The notes under the pieces are model-generated. The model had not been told where the DNA came from. It saw nothing but the letters and a program-made list of their open reading frames with translations, and searched no databases. From Simkania negevensis (lineage in GTDB: Bacteria; Chlamydiota; Chlamydiia; Chlamydiales; JAFITR01): a stretch of DNA of 21,145 bases. The translations under genes and the position numbers were made by a program. Below, one piece after another: positions 7,530 through 14,742 of the stretch (position 1 is its first letter; each line of letters starts with the position of its first letter). The stretch lies in contig JAFITR010000005.1 of NCBI GenBank assembly GCA_017116025.1, forward strand, positions 1-21,145, read 5' to 3'.

Positions 7530-8204
7530 GTGTTTGCGTTAACAAAGCTTTTTGGCAAATCGCCTTTTGCACCGTTGAGGTTGCATATGCAGAAGGTGGA
7601 AAGTTGTGTTAAGGTCCTTCCCTCCCTTTTTGCTGCTTTGGAAAAAGGGGATAGTGATGAGCTTGAACGTCTTGCTAAGCGGATATCGAAGCTTGAGCAT
7701 GATGCAGACATTGCTAAAAATAGTATACGCAACAATCTTCGCAAAGGCTTGTTTCTCCCTGTTGATCGAGGCACCTTGTTGGAAATCCTCTCCTTGCAGG
7801 ATACCCTTGCAGACAAAGCGGAAGATATCGCCGTTCTCCTTACACTTAAGAAATTTGAGAACTTTGAATTGTTAAAAGAGGGATTGGCAGAATTCTTGTC
7901 TTTGAATCTTGCTGTTTTTGACGTTGTCAATAAAATAGTACAAGAGTTTGATGAGCTGCTTTCCTCCTCTTTTGGAGGTTCTGAAGCGGAAAAAGTGTTG
8001 AAGATGATCGAAGAAGTGGCTTATCGTGAACATGAAATTGATCTTTTGCAACACAAGATGTTGAAAAATTTGTATATTATTGGAGACAGCATGCTGCATA
8101 CCACCTTCCAGTTATGGTTGCGTGTCTTGTCTGAGCTGGCTGCGCTGTCAAATTTGTCAGAAAAGCTTGCCAACCGCATTCGAATGACGTTAGACCACAA
8201 ATAG
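7530..8204 (+). CDS. DUF47/TIGR00153-type PhoU-like protein paired with PiT permease
   Basis: A 224-residue all-helical protein of the DUF47 (PhoU-like) family, probably cytoplasmic and a regulator or partner of the adjacent PiT phosphate transporter. The family N-terminus FGKSPFAPLRLHM (8-20) is present, followed by the acidic helical repeats LAKRISKLEHDADIAKN and AYREHEIDLLQHKM, whose E/D-x-x-x-D pattern in PhoU relatives binds metal ions. The start is GTG at 7530: the next in-frame codon upstream but two is a stop, and an internal ATG would remove the conserved FGKSPF. GAGG lies only 4 nt before it. The gene is 27 nt ahead of the PiT gene, the usual pairing for this family. Its exact regulatory role is inference. 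Confidence 0.88.
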   Translation: MFALTKLFGKSPFAPLRLHMQKVESCVKVLPSLFAALEKGDSDELERLAKRISKLEHDADIAKNSIRNNLRKGLFLPVDRGTLLEILSLQDTLADKAEDIAVLLTLKKFENFELLKEGLAEFLSLNLAVFDVVNKIVQEFDELLSSSFGGSEAEKVLKMIEEVAYREHEIDLLQHKMLKNLYIIGDSMLHTTFQLWLRVLSELAALSNLSEKLANRIRMTLDHK

Positions 8205-8231
8205 GAGCAACAATGGAGGTAGTAGGTAAGG

Positions 8232-9647
8232 ATGGGGATTGAATTCTTCATCGTAGCTATACTTCTGGGATTTTACGTCGCTTGGAACATCGGCGCTAAT
8301 GATGTTGCCAATGCGATGGGTACTTCTGTCGGCTCTCGTGCCCTTACGCTAAAACAGGCTGTTTTTATCGCTGCTGTCCTTGAGTTCTCAGGGGCGTTCT
8401 TCCTAGGTTCTCATGTTTCAGAAACGATAGAGACGGGAATCATTAATCCGGAGATCTTTGCTGCAGAGCCTCGCCTTCTTGCCTTTGGCATGCTAGGCTC
8501 TTTATTCGCCGCAGGGGTATGGCTTCAAACGGCCTCCTATTTTGGCTGGCCTGTCTCGACAACGCATTCGATTGTAGGAGCTGTTCTTGGGTTTGGATTG
8601 GCCTATGGTGGTGTTAATGCTGTCCATTGGGGACAGCTCACGTCGATCGTTTTAAGCTGGGTGGTATCTCCCCTCCTCAGTGGCTGTATTGCTTATTTTG
8701 TTTTCGTATGGATTCGAAACAAAATCTATTACAATTCCAATCCAATCAAGGCGCTGAAATCTACGGTGCCCATCCTTGTTTTTGTCGTTTTTTTTGTTCT
8801 CTCCCTGACTCTGCTTTATAAGGGGATAGCGCACATTGTTGCGGCGATGCCCTTTTATTATGCGATTGCGGGCGCTTTATTGTGTGGCCTGATCGCCGCT
8901 TTTGTTTCTGTTTTTTTTGTGAAAAGAATCCGCGACATCCCCCGTTCTGCTGCTCAACATCGTCACCTGTCACCACGTGTTTTAATCAGCTTTGACAAGG
9001 CACTTAAACACCTTGAGCGTGTAAAGAACGCATCGACGGGGCCCCTCTATCGACGCGTTGATACCGTCATTGGTGAGCTCGACTCTATTCATGGCTATGC
9101 AAAAGAAGACCTTGTTGTCTCCGTAGAGGCTGTTACAAGACGTACGGTGGAGCGCGTTTTTGTCCCTTTGCAGATTATTAGCGCATGTATGATGGCCTTT
9201 GCCCACGGTGCTAATGACGTCGCTAATGCGATTGGTCCGTTAGCCGCTGTGATCGATATTGCAAAAACGAACACTGTTGTCTTGCGTTCTTACGTTCCCA
9301 CATGGATCTTAGCGCTGGGAGGAGTAGGTATTGTCATTGGATTGGCGACCTGGGGCTGGCGTGTGATTGAAACAGTAGGTCGGAAGATCACAGAATTAAC
9401 CCCCACAAGGGGCTTTGCTGCCGAGTTTGGCGCTGCAACGACGATATTACTCGCCTCTAGGTTCGGCCTTCCTATCTCCACTACACATTCGTTGATTGGA
9501 GCTGTCCTGGGTGTAGGTCTGGCCAAAGGGATAGGGGCAATTAACTTGCGAACGCTGAAGGATATCGTTATCTCTTGGATCGTTACTGTTCCTATCGGTG
9601 CTATCCTCTCTATAATTTTTTTCTATCTTTTCCGCATGATCTTTTGA
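8232..9647 (+). CDS. PiT-family inorganic phosphate permease
   Basis: A low-affinity phosphate (or metal-phosphate) symporter of the PiT/PHO-4 family, 471 residues, with about ten to twelve hydrophobic segments in the inner membrane. The internally duplicated PiT signature is clear: GANDVANAMGTS at 21-32 and GANDVANAIGP at 326-336. Each is followed, further on, by a P-x-STTHS-x-x-G-A-V-L-G motif (WPVSTTHSIVGAVLG, and LPISTTHSLIGAVLG near the C-terminus). A hydrophilic loop in the middle (about residues 230-305) separates the halves. The ATG at 8232 follows a purine-rich GGAGGTAGTAGGTAAGG. It is co-oriented with the upstream DUF47 gene and 19 nt from the following ABC ATPase gene, so all are probably one transcript. 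Confidence 0.95.
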   Translation: MGIEFFIVAILLGFYVAWNIGANDVANAMGTSVGSRALTLKQAVFIAAVLEFSGAFFLGSHVSETIETGIINPEIFAAEPRLLAFGMLGSLFAAGVWLQTASYFGWPVSTTHSIVGAVLGFGLAYGGVNAVHWGQLTSIVLSWVVSPLLSGCIAYFVFVWIRNKIYYNSNPIKALKSTVPILVFVVFFVLSLTLLYKGIAHIVAAMPFYYAIAGALLCGLIAAFVSVFFVKRIRDIPRSAAQHRHLSPRVLISFDKALKHLERVKNASTGPLYRRVDTVIGELDSIHGYAKEDLVVSVEAVTRRTVERVFVPLQIISACMMAFAHGANDVANAIGPLAAVIDIAKTNTVVLRSYVPTWILALGGVGIVIGLATWGWRVIETVGRKITELTPTRGFAAEFGAATTILLASRFGLPISTTHSLIGAVLGVGLAKGIGAINLRTLKDIVISWIVTVPIGAILSIIFFYLFRMIF

Positions 9648-9666
9648 AACAAAAATAGGAGAGGGA

Positions 9667-10653
9667 TTGAATAGCGAGAAGGTCTTGCAAGTTCGAAACT
9701 TGGTAACACGACTCCAGATAGGTGACGGAGTATATCCTGTCGTCAGTGGTGTCTCGTTTGAGATGGCGATGGGCAAGACTCTCGCTGTCGTGGGTGAATC
9801 AGGCTGTGGGAAGTCTATGCTGGCACTCTCCATTATGGGCATTCTCCCTACCCCTCCCGCCTTGCCTCCTGAGGGCGAAGTCTTGTACCGGGGTAAAAAC
9901 CTTCTTACGCTCTCCAAAAAAGAGATGCGTAAGGTCCAAGGGGCAAAGATAGCGATGATCTTTCAAGATCCTATGGCGGCGTTAAATCCTGTATACACCA
10001 TTGGAAATCAGCTCTTTGAAGCAGCTTCTTTGCACCTTCGTGGGCAAGAGGCATATGAGCGGGTTGTTTCTGCTTTGAAAGACGTGGGGATGCCTTCACC
10101 AGAAAAGCGGTTGCACGACTATCCCCACCAGCTTTCTGGAGGGATGAAGCAGCGCGTGATGATTGCTATGGCGTTGTTGTGCGAACCTGATATCCTTATT
10201 GCAGACGAGCCTACTACAGCTTTAGACGTAACGATTCAGGCACAGGTGCTTGATTTGATCAGAGACCTGCAGCAACGGAACGGGATGGCGGTGATGTTGA
10301 TCACTCACGACATGGGTGTTGTGGCGGAAATAGCTGACGATGTAATTGTCATGTATACTACACGTGTCATTGAAAAAGCTGGGGTGCGGGGAATATTTGA
10401 TCGTAAGCTCCATCCCTATACACAAGGACTATTTGCCTCTATTCCTCGTATTGATATAACGAAAGGTGATTTAAAACCTATCCAGGGCTTTGTCCCGTCG
10501 GTGTCGGCACTGCCTTCAGGTTGCCACTTTCACCCCCGTTGCCCACATGTTATGGATGTGTGTAAGATAGGCCCTGTTCCCAATATCCAGAAGGAAGAGG
10601 GACATGAAGTGCTCTGTTGGTTATATGAGAAGAGCAAAGAGATAGAATCATAA
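9667..10653 (+). CDS. dppD: Peptide ABC transporter ATP-binding protein, DppD/OppD type
   Basis: One of the two ATPase subunits of a di/oligopeptide (nickel/peptide) importer, 328 residues, acting on the cytoplasmic face. Walker A GESGCGKS (43-50), Q-loop FQDPM (99-103), signature LSGGM (156-160), Walker B LIADEP (177-182) and H-loop His214 are all intact. The C-terminal oligopeptide-transporter extension has the cysteine cluster CHFHPRCP (286-293) plus C299. This extension in DppD/OppD-type subunits can bind a 4Fe-4S cluster (family knowledge). The start is TTG at 9667, chosen because GGAGAGGGA sits directly upstream. No permease or binding-protein genes adjoin it, so the partners must be elsewhere. 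Dpp versus Opp substrate cannot be told from sequence alone. Confidence 0.93.
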   Translation: MNSEKVLQVRNLVTRLQIGDGVYPVVSGVSFEMAMGKTLAVVGESGCGKSMLALSIMGILPTPPALPPEGEVLYRGKNLLTLSKKEMRKVQGAKIAMIFQDPMAALNPVYTIGNQLFEAASLHLRGQEAYERVVSALKDVGMPSPEKRLHDYPHQLSGGMKQRVMIAMALLCEPDILIADEPTTALDVTIQAQVLDLIRDLQQRNGMAVMLITHDMGVVAEIADDVIVMYTTRVIEKAGVRGIFDRKLHPYTQGLFASIPRIDITKGDLKPIQGFVPSVSALPSGCHFHPRCPHVMDVCKIGPVPNIQKEEGHEVLCWLYEKSKEIES

Positions 10654-10666
10654 CGCGAAGGAAGCC

Positions 10667-11647
10667 ATGTCTGAGATACTTTTACGCGTTCGCAACCTCA
10701 CCAAACATTTTCCCGTATATGCTGGGATCTTTCGCAAAGAAATAGACAAAGTCTATGCTTTGAACGGCATTGACTTCGATATCCGAAAAAAAGAAGTCGT
10801 CGGTATGGTTGGAGAGTCGGGGTGTGGTAAGACAACAGCAGGGCGTACCCTGCTGCGCCTGATCGAACCCTCTTTTGGAGAAGTCTTCTTTGAAGGTGTC
10901 AACTTCACGACACTCTCTCAGCGTGCAATCAAACCTTTGCGTAAAGAGATGCAGATTGTTTTCCAGGACCCCTACTCCTCTCTAAATCCTCGCAAAACAA
11001 TAGGAATGAGCATTGGTGAGGGGCTTCTATATCACCGCCTCGTTAAGACAAAAAAAGAGTTGGCAGACAGCATAGTGCAAAATCTTGAACGTGTCGGTTT
11101 GGGGGCTGATGCGATCGATCGCTACCCCCATCAGTTTTCTGGAGGACAGCAGCAGCGTATTTGTATCGGCAGGGCGATCGCTTTGCGTCCGAAGCTCCTC
11201 GTCTGTGACGAAGCTGTCTCCGCTCTTGATGTATCCGTTCAGGCACAAATTCTTTGCCTTCTCAATGATCTGAAAGAAGAGCTGGGTTTGAGTATCCTCT
11301 TCATCTCTCATGATCTCTCTGTTGTTAACTATATATGCGACCGTATCGTGGTCATGTACCAAGGTTATATCGTCGAATCAGCTTCTGCTAAAGAGCTCTA
11401 TTCCAATCCCAAACATCCATATACGGAAGTCTTGTTGTCGGCAATACCGAAAGAACATCCTGATGAAAAAAAAGACCGTACCGTGATGCGAGGCAAAATA
11501 GAAGCTTTGGCAGATAGACAGCAGGGATGTCCTTTTGTTGGACGTTGCCCTCATGCCAAAGAAGAATGTGCTATCCGTAAACCGCCTAAAAAAGTCTTCC
11601 AAGACAGCGAAGGCAATGATCACGAATACTACTGTATCCTAGACTAA
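10667..11647 (+). CDS. dppF: Peptide ABC transporter ATP-binding protein, DppF/OppF type
   Basis: The second ATPase of the peptide importer, 326 residues. Walker A GESGCGKT (49-56), Q-loop FQDPYSSLNPR (99-109), signature FSGGQQQR (157-164), Walker B LLVCDE (177-182) and His215 are intact. The C-terminal extension carries CPFVGRCPHAKEEC (about 289-302). The LNPR after the Q-loop and the SGGQQQR form are typical of DppF/OppF rather than DppD. The ATG at 10667 has AAGGAAG in front and is 13 nt after dppD. Its TAA overlaps the stop codon of the convergent pseudouridine synthase gene by 3 bases (11644-11647), leaving no room for a terminator between them. Confidence 0.93.
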   Translation: MSEILLRVRNLTKHFPVYAGIFRKEIDKVYALNGIDFDIRKKEVVGMVGESGCGKTTAGRTLLRLIEPSFGEVFFEGVNFTTLSQRAIKPLRKEMQIVFQDPYSSLNPRKTIGMSIGEGLLYHRLVKTKKELADSIVQNLERVGLGADAIDRYPHQFSGGQQQRICIGRAIALRPKLLVCDEAVSALDVSVQAQILCLLNDLKEELGLSILFISHDLSVVNYICDRIVVMYQGYIVESASAKELYSNPKHPYTEVLLSAIPKEHPDEKKDRTVMRGKIEALADRQQGCPFVGRCPHAKEECAIRKPPKKVFQDSEGNDHEYYCILD

Positions 11648-12342
11648 GAAAAGATGAGGCGCTTTTCCTGCTCCGTTAGAGGGCGCCATTTCTTTTTTGG
11701 AAGATCTCCTAACAGAAGCTTGCCAATGCGGATCCGCATCAAGGCGTGGATGGTTAATCCTGATTTTTTTACCAGACATCGCACCTCACGCTTTTTTCCC
11801 TCTTTGACGATGACCGTTAAGGTGCGTTCTGATTGTTTTTCTACTTCCAACGGGGTGACATAGCTCCCTTCGACAAAACAGCCGCGCCGGATCGTTGTCA
11901 GATGGCTTACCTTGATCGGATCGGAAACCTCTACCAGGTATTCTTTCTCAATATTGGAAGAGGGGTGGATTACCTGCTGTGCAAAAAAACCGTCATTGGT
12001 CACCAACAGCAAACCTGTTGTCTCTCTGTCAAGGCGCCCTACCGTAAACAACCTCTTACCAGCACCATGAAAAAGGTCAATCACTCGATTCCTGCGTTCG
12101 TATTCGCTGTTTGTGCAAAGGTGGTCGCAGGGCTTATTCAAGATGTAATAGACCCTCTTCTCAACCACTCCCACCTGGCTGCCGTCAACACAACATACAT
12201 CATGCTCGGTGTCAACATGTTCCTGCGGAATGCGCACCACGCGCCCATTGACCTTCACACGCCCCGCATGGATCAGCTCTTCACACCGACGACGTGAGGC
12301 TACCCCACACGCAGCCAATACTTTACTTAATCGATTTTTCAT
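11644..12342 (-). CDS. Pseudouridine synthase, RsuA/RluB/E/F family
   Basis: Isomerises a uridine in ribosomal RNA, 232 residues. An S4 RNA-binding domain occupies about 2-48 (RLSKVLAACGVASRRRCEEL, GRVKVNGRVV). The catalytic motif GRLDRETTGLLLVTNDG follows at 102-118, with Asp105 the expected nucleophile. EKEYLVEV (132-139) and the KREVRCLVKKSGLTIHALMR region complete the family pattern. It is most like RluB and Chlamydia CT723/YjbC (recalled), but the target uridine cannot be assigned. The ATG overlaps the TGA of the upstream monooxygenase gene (ATGA), implying translational coupling. Its 3' end overlaps the stop of convergent dppF. Confidence 0.93.
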   Translation of the reverse strand: MKNRLSKVLAACGVASRRRCEELIHAGRVKVNGRVVRIPQEHVDTEHDVCCVDGSQVGVVEKRVYYILNKPCDHLCTNSEYERRNRVIDLFHGAGKRLFTVGRLDRETTGLLLVTNDGFFAQQVIHPSSNIEKEYLVEVSDPIKVSHLTTIRRGCFVEGSYVTPLEVEKQSERTLTVIVKEGKKREVRCLVKKSGLTIHALMRIRIGKLLLGDLPKKKWRPLTEQEKRLIFS

Positions 12343-13379
12343 CTATCTTCTGTAAATAAAAAACGATTTTCATCGATCATGAAATTTGTCGCATTGTCAA
12401 TTCTCTCGTTGTACTCCTGATAGGCTGCTGGATTTCCACTGATTAAGTCTCTAAAAAGAAAACCACTAATGGCTGCACTTTTTAGCGCTGTATTGGCTCC
12501 AATGCCTGTATAGAAGCTAGCCGTAGCAGCTGAATCTCCCAGCAAGATGATGTTTTTGTCTACATCGACGAACCTTTCCGCCTGCTGAAAAGAACTAGTG
12601 ATATCCTCAAGAAGGTCACTATTGCCATCTTGAACCTGTTTTGCTTCTTCTAACCATCCACAATGGGCGATAGCATGGATGAGGTCGTCAATAGGTATCG
12701 TCAGGTTTGCGTTAGGAGTGTTTGCCAGCCTTTGCATAAAGATGAGGCTGGCATTCGGTATAGCAATTTTCCTGAGATAAGTGTCATCTACCCTGATCCC
12801 ATCGGGAATGGATACATCGTATCGCTCCGTCTCCATTAGAGCAATAATCCCTTTGCTAGTGCCAAAAAATTTTAGAGGGATCTCTGTGCATTCTCTTACT
12901 TTGCTGTGGGTGCCGTCTGCAGCGACAAGAAGGTCATATGAGAGCTGGAGGATCTCATTGTTTGGAGTAATGATGTTTGCTTGGGAATTGCCTTCGGTCT
13001 TGCAAAACTCGCCCAAAATTGTGCGTACCCCGAGCTCATGAGCCCTTTTTTGCAGCCCCGTTTCAAGTGCGTTGATTTGAACAAAGCCAATGCGTTCGCC
13101 ATAATCCCCAAGGGCATTCATCTCCGGTATTGAAACTTTCCATTGCTCCAACAGGGCTATTGCCTCTTCAAGTAAAAAAATGCTCGGGTTACGAATGTAT
13201 GCCGGCCTTTTTTCAACGACGACGACTTCTGCTCCAGATAAACGTGCCTCAATAGAAGAGGCAAGCCCCGCAGGCCCTCCTCCTATCACTAAAACAGAGA
13301 GGGCAGAATTATTCGTATCCGCTGCAAGAGGAGAAAAAAAGAGGATTAAACAAGATAAGGAATAGATGATTGTTTTCAT
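12339..13379 (-). CDS. FAD-dependent monooxygenase-like protein with N-terminal signal peptide
   Basis: A flavin-dependent oxidoreductase of the UbiH/PHBH (FAD_binding_3) type, 346 residues, substrate unknown. After a hydrophobic N-terminus (residues 1-20, ending in PLAA before Asp21) comes the Rossmann FAD motif VLVIGGGPAG (29-38, Gly33/35/38) with Glu56 at the end of the second strand. Next is the DG motif AADGTHSKVR (153-162), then the GD motif LLGDSAATASFYTGIGANTA (280 onward). The usual proline of the GD box is absent and the protein is shorter than most relatives, which run to about 400. The N-terminus looks like a Sec signal peptide, unusual because FAD is normally loaded in the cytoplasm; it could also act as a membrane anchor. 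It is translationally coupled to the downstream pseudouridine synthase gene. No clear ribosome binding site precedes the ATG at 13379. Confidence 0.82.
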   Translation of the reverse strand: MKTIIYSLSCLILFFSPLAADTNNSALSVLVIGGGPAGLASSIEARLSGAEVVVVEKRPAYIRNPSIFLLEEAIALLEQWKVSIPEMNALGDYGERIGFVQINALETGLQKRAHELGVRTILGEFCKTEGNSQANIITPNNEILQLSYDLLVAADGTHSKVRECTEIPLKFFGTSKGIIALMETERYDVSIPDGIRVDDTYLRKIAIPNASLIFMQRLANTPNANLTIPIDDLIHAIAHCGWLEEAKQVQDGNSDLLEDITSSFQQAERFVDVDKNIILLGDSAATASFYTGIGANTALKSAAISGFLFRDLISGNPAAYQEYNERIDNATNFMIDENRFLFTEDR

Positions 13380-13888
13380 GAGTTAACTAAATCCATTTTT
13401 TGTTAAAGAAACGAATTTAATTTTAAGCGGAATTAAGAATAATTTCAACATAAATCGCCAGGACGTTGTTGTATAAATAACCGTAATCGGTCACGGGGTA
13501 TGGGGGCGTAATTAATACAGCGACAGCGGTTTAAATAGCCACGGAAAGGAACAAGATAAGCAAGATGGAAAGATAGAGAGGATCGCTGCCTATAAATCAG
13601 AGGTTCCCGCTGGAATTTTTACCACAGAGGACAGAGAGAAAAATTTAGGATATTTGGACTGCATTTTTCTTGAAATAGTCATGAAAGATCTCTTCCTCTG
13701 TGCTCTCTGTGGTAGATATCACGTTGATAGTCAAAAGGTTGTTCCAGCGGGGATCGCTACCTGTAAATCAGTAGTCCATATGAGTTCATTATCTTTAAAT
13801 TTTTTAATACGAAAAATGTCTTATAAGTAGCTATCCTGTGAATCTTGACGATCTTGTTTATCTTGTTCTCTTCGTTCCTAACTTAAAC

Positions 13889-13929
13889 GTAGTCGGTCAC
13901 GGAGCTTCCCGTGCCCCGTGACCGATTAC
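13889..13929. repeat. 14-bp stem hairpin inside the repeat element
   Basis: Positions 13889-13902 pair with 13916-13929 over 14 bp with one G.U (core TCGGTCACGG/CCGTGACCGA), leaving a 13-nt loop. The right arm is the same segment that pairs with 13483-13498 at the left end, so three related copies of this word exist in the element and two alternative structures compete. Confidence 0.65.
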
Positions 13930-13965
13930 AAATAACCACGGATCTCACTGGCTCACTGGTTATTT
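13930..13965. repeat. 28-nt insert creating a 9-bp inverted repeat near the right end of the element
   Basis: AAATAACCA (13930-13938) and TGGTTATTT (13957-13965) are perfect inverted copies around an 18-nt loop. The segment 13936-13976 has a degenerate second copy at about 20722-20759 (shared GCGGATCTCA/ACGGATCTCA and ATTTATGCAA), so it is a dispersed repeat of this genome. Confidence 0.6.
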
Positions 13966-13980
13966 ATGCAACAACGCCGG

Positions 13981-14009
13981 TTGTTGGAAAAGATGGATTG
14001 GCATACAAT
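13981..14009 (+). promoter_or_regulatory. Candidate promoter of gpmA-nifS-nifU
   Basis: TTGTTG (13981-13986) and TACAAT (14004-14009) are spaced by 17 nt. The -10 is good and the -35 weak. The -35 is one arm of a perfect 6-bp hairpin (CAACAA 13969-13974, TTGTTG 13981-13986), meaning the end of the repeat element may supply part of the promoter. The predicted start near 14016 leaves a leader of about 40 nt. Confidence 0.45.
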
Positions 14010-14057
14010 GTTTTACTTTGAAGATGGTGTCAGTACTCAGGTAAGGAGCGATCAGAG

Positions 14058-14738
14058 ATGACAAAGCTAATTTTAATGCGCCATGGTCAGTCGCTATGGA
14101 ACCAGTTGAACCTCTTTACCGGCTGGGTGGATATCCCCTTAAGCCACCAAGGGATTCACGAGGCTCTAGAAGGCGGCAGGAAGATCAAAGATATCCCTAT
14201 CGATATAGTCTTTACCTCTACCCTTGTACGGGCGCAGATGACGGCCTATTTGGTAATGAGTCAACATCACTCGGGTAAAGTGGCGGTTGTTAAGCACGAT
14301 GATGAAGCGCAACTTGCGGATTGGGGTAAAATCTACAGCAGCAAGACAGAAGGTAAGACGATCCCTGTCTATTACGTTTGGCAGTTCAACGAGCGTTATT
14401 ACGGAGAGCTGCAGGGACTGAACAAGTCGGAGACGGCAGAAAAATATGGACATGAACAGGTGCATATTTGGCGGCGCAGCTATGATATTGCCCCTCCTGG
14501 CGGAGAAAGCTTAGAGATGACAGCGGCGCGTACCATCCCTTATTTCGAAGAGACAGTTGTCCCCATGCTAGAAAGAGGAAAGAATGTTTTTATCTCCGCT
14601 CATGGGAACTCTTTGCGTTCCATTGTCATGGACTTGGAAGGGTTGAGCAAAGAAGAAGTGCTACAACTCGAAATTCCAACAGGAGCGCCGTTGATTTTTA
14701 ACTACGAACAAGGATCCTTTACTAGAGAAGAACTTTAA
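14058..14738 (+). CDS. gpmA: 2,3-bisphosphoglycerate-dependent phosphoglycerate mutase
   Basis: Glycolytic interconversion of 3- and 2-phosphoglycerate in the cytoplasm, 226 residues. The phosphohistidine motif LMRHGQS is at 6-12 (His9 nucleophile). TGWVDIPLS (21-29), the acid/base glutamate in NERYYGELQG (Glu112) and the second catalytic histidine in AHGNSLR (His182) are all present, so the enzyme looks active. An AAGGAG at 14043-14048 lies 9 nt before the ATG. It is 4 nt upstream of the NifS-like gene and heads a tight three-gene operon. The order gpmA-nifS-nifU matches the one I recall at CT722-CT720 in Chlamydia. Confidence 0.96.
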   Translation: MTKLILMRHGQSLWNQLNLFTGWVDIPLSHQGIHEALEGGRKIKDIPIDIVFTSTLVRAQMTAYLVMSQHHSGKVAVVKHDDEAQLADWGKIYSSKTEGKTIPVYYVWQFNERYYGELQGLNKSETAEKYGHEQVHIWRRSYDIAPPGGESLEMTAARTIPYFEETVVPMLERGKNVFISAHGNSLRSIVMDLEGLSKEEVLQLEIPTGAPLIFNYEQGSFTREEL

Positions 14739-14742
14739 TTTC

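Larger units (their letters stand above)
13464..13976. repeat. 513-bp nested inverted-repeat element, MITE-like
   Basis: The ends are 19-nt inverted repeats differing at one base (13464-13482 and 13958-13976, outer word CGTTGTTG). Immediately inside on the left, 13483-13498 (GTAATCGGTCACGGGG) is perfectly inverted at 13914-13929; on the right a 28-nt insert separates the two blocks. Further pairs nest inward: 13549-13566 with 13851-13868 (17 of 18), 13606-13615 with 13742-13751 (10 of 10) and 13621-13629 with 13705-13713 (9 of 9). A direct repeat (13581-13600 and 13752-13771, 18 of 20) is superimposed. There is no coding capacity. This is the architecture of a non-autonomous mobile element, or several nested ones, able to form a very long cruciform or hairpin. 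Confidence 0.8.
13380..14057. other. 678-bp non-coding divergent region with nested repeats
   Basis: No credible coding sequence. It lies between the divergently transcribed monooxygenase gene and gpmA, and most of it (13464-13976) is occupied by the nested inverted-repeat element listed separately. The gpmA promoter candidate and ribosome binding site occupy the last about 75 bases, and the first about 80 bases are AT-rich and would hold the promoter of the minus-strand monooxygenase gene. Confidence 0.7.

Noticed and set aside
7439..7930. 163-codon minus-strand frame overlapping tRNA-Lys and the DUF47 gene
   Set aside because: Its C-terminal peptide is the familiar artefact from translating a tRNA gene antisense (CWARTNDPLLKR), and the rest is antisense to a well-supported gene.
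9447..9917. 156-codon minus-strand frame over the PiT/dppD junction
   Set aside because: It is antisense to two genes with intact family motifs, and the peptide resembles nothing recognisable.
11833..12297. 154-codon plus-strand frame inside the pseudouridine synthase gene
   Set aside because: It is the complement of an S4-domain/catalytic-motif protein with full family signature; no start signal.
13464..13976. CRISPR array
   Set aside because: Repeats here are inverted and nested, of different lengths and without regular spacing or unique spacers; no cas genes are present.
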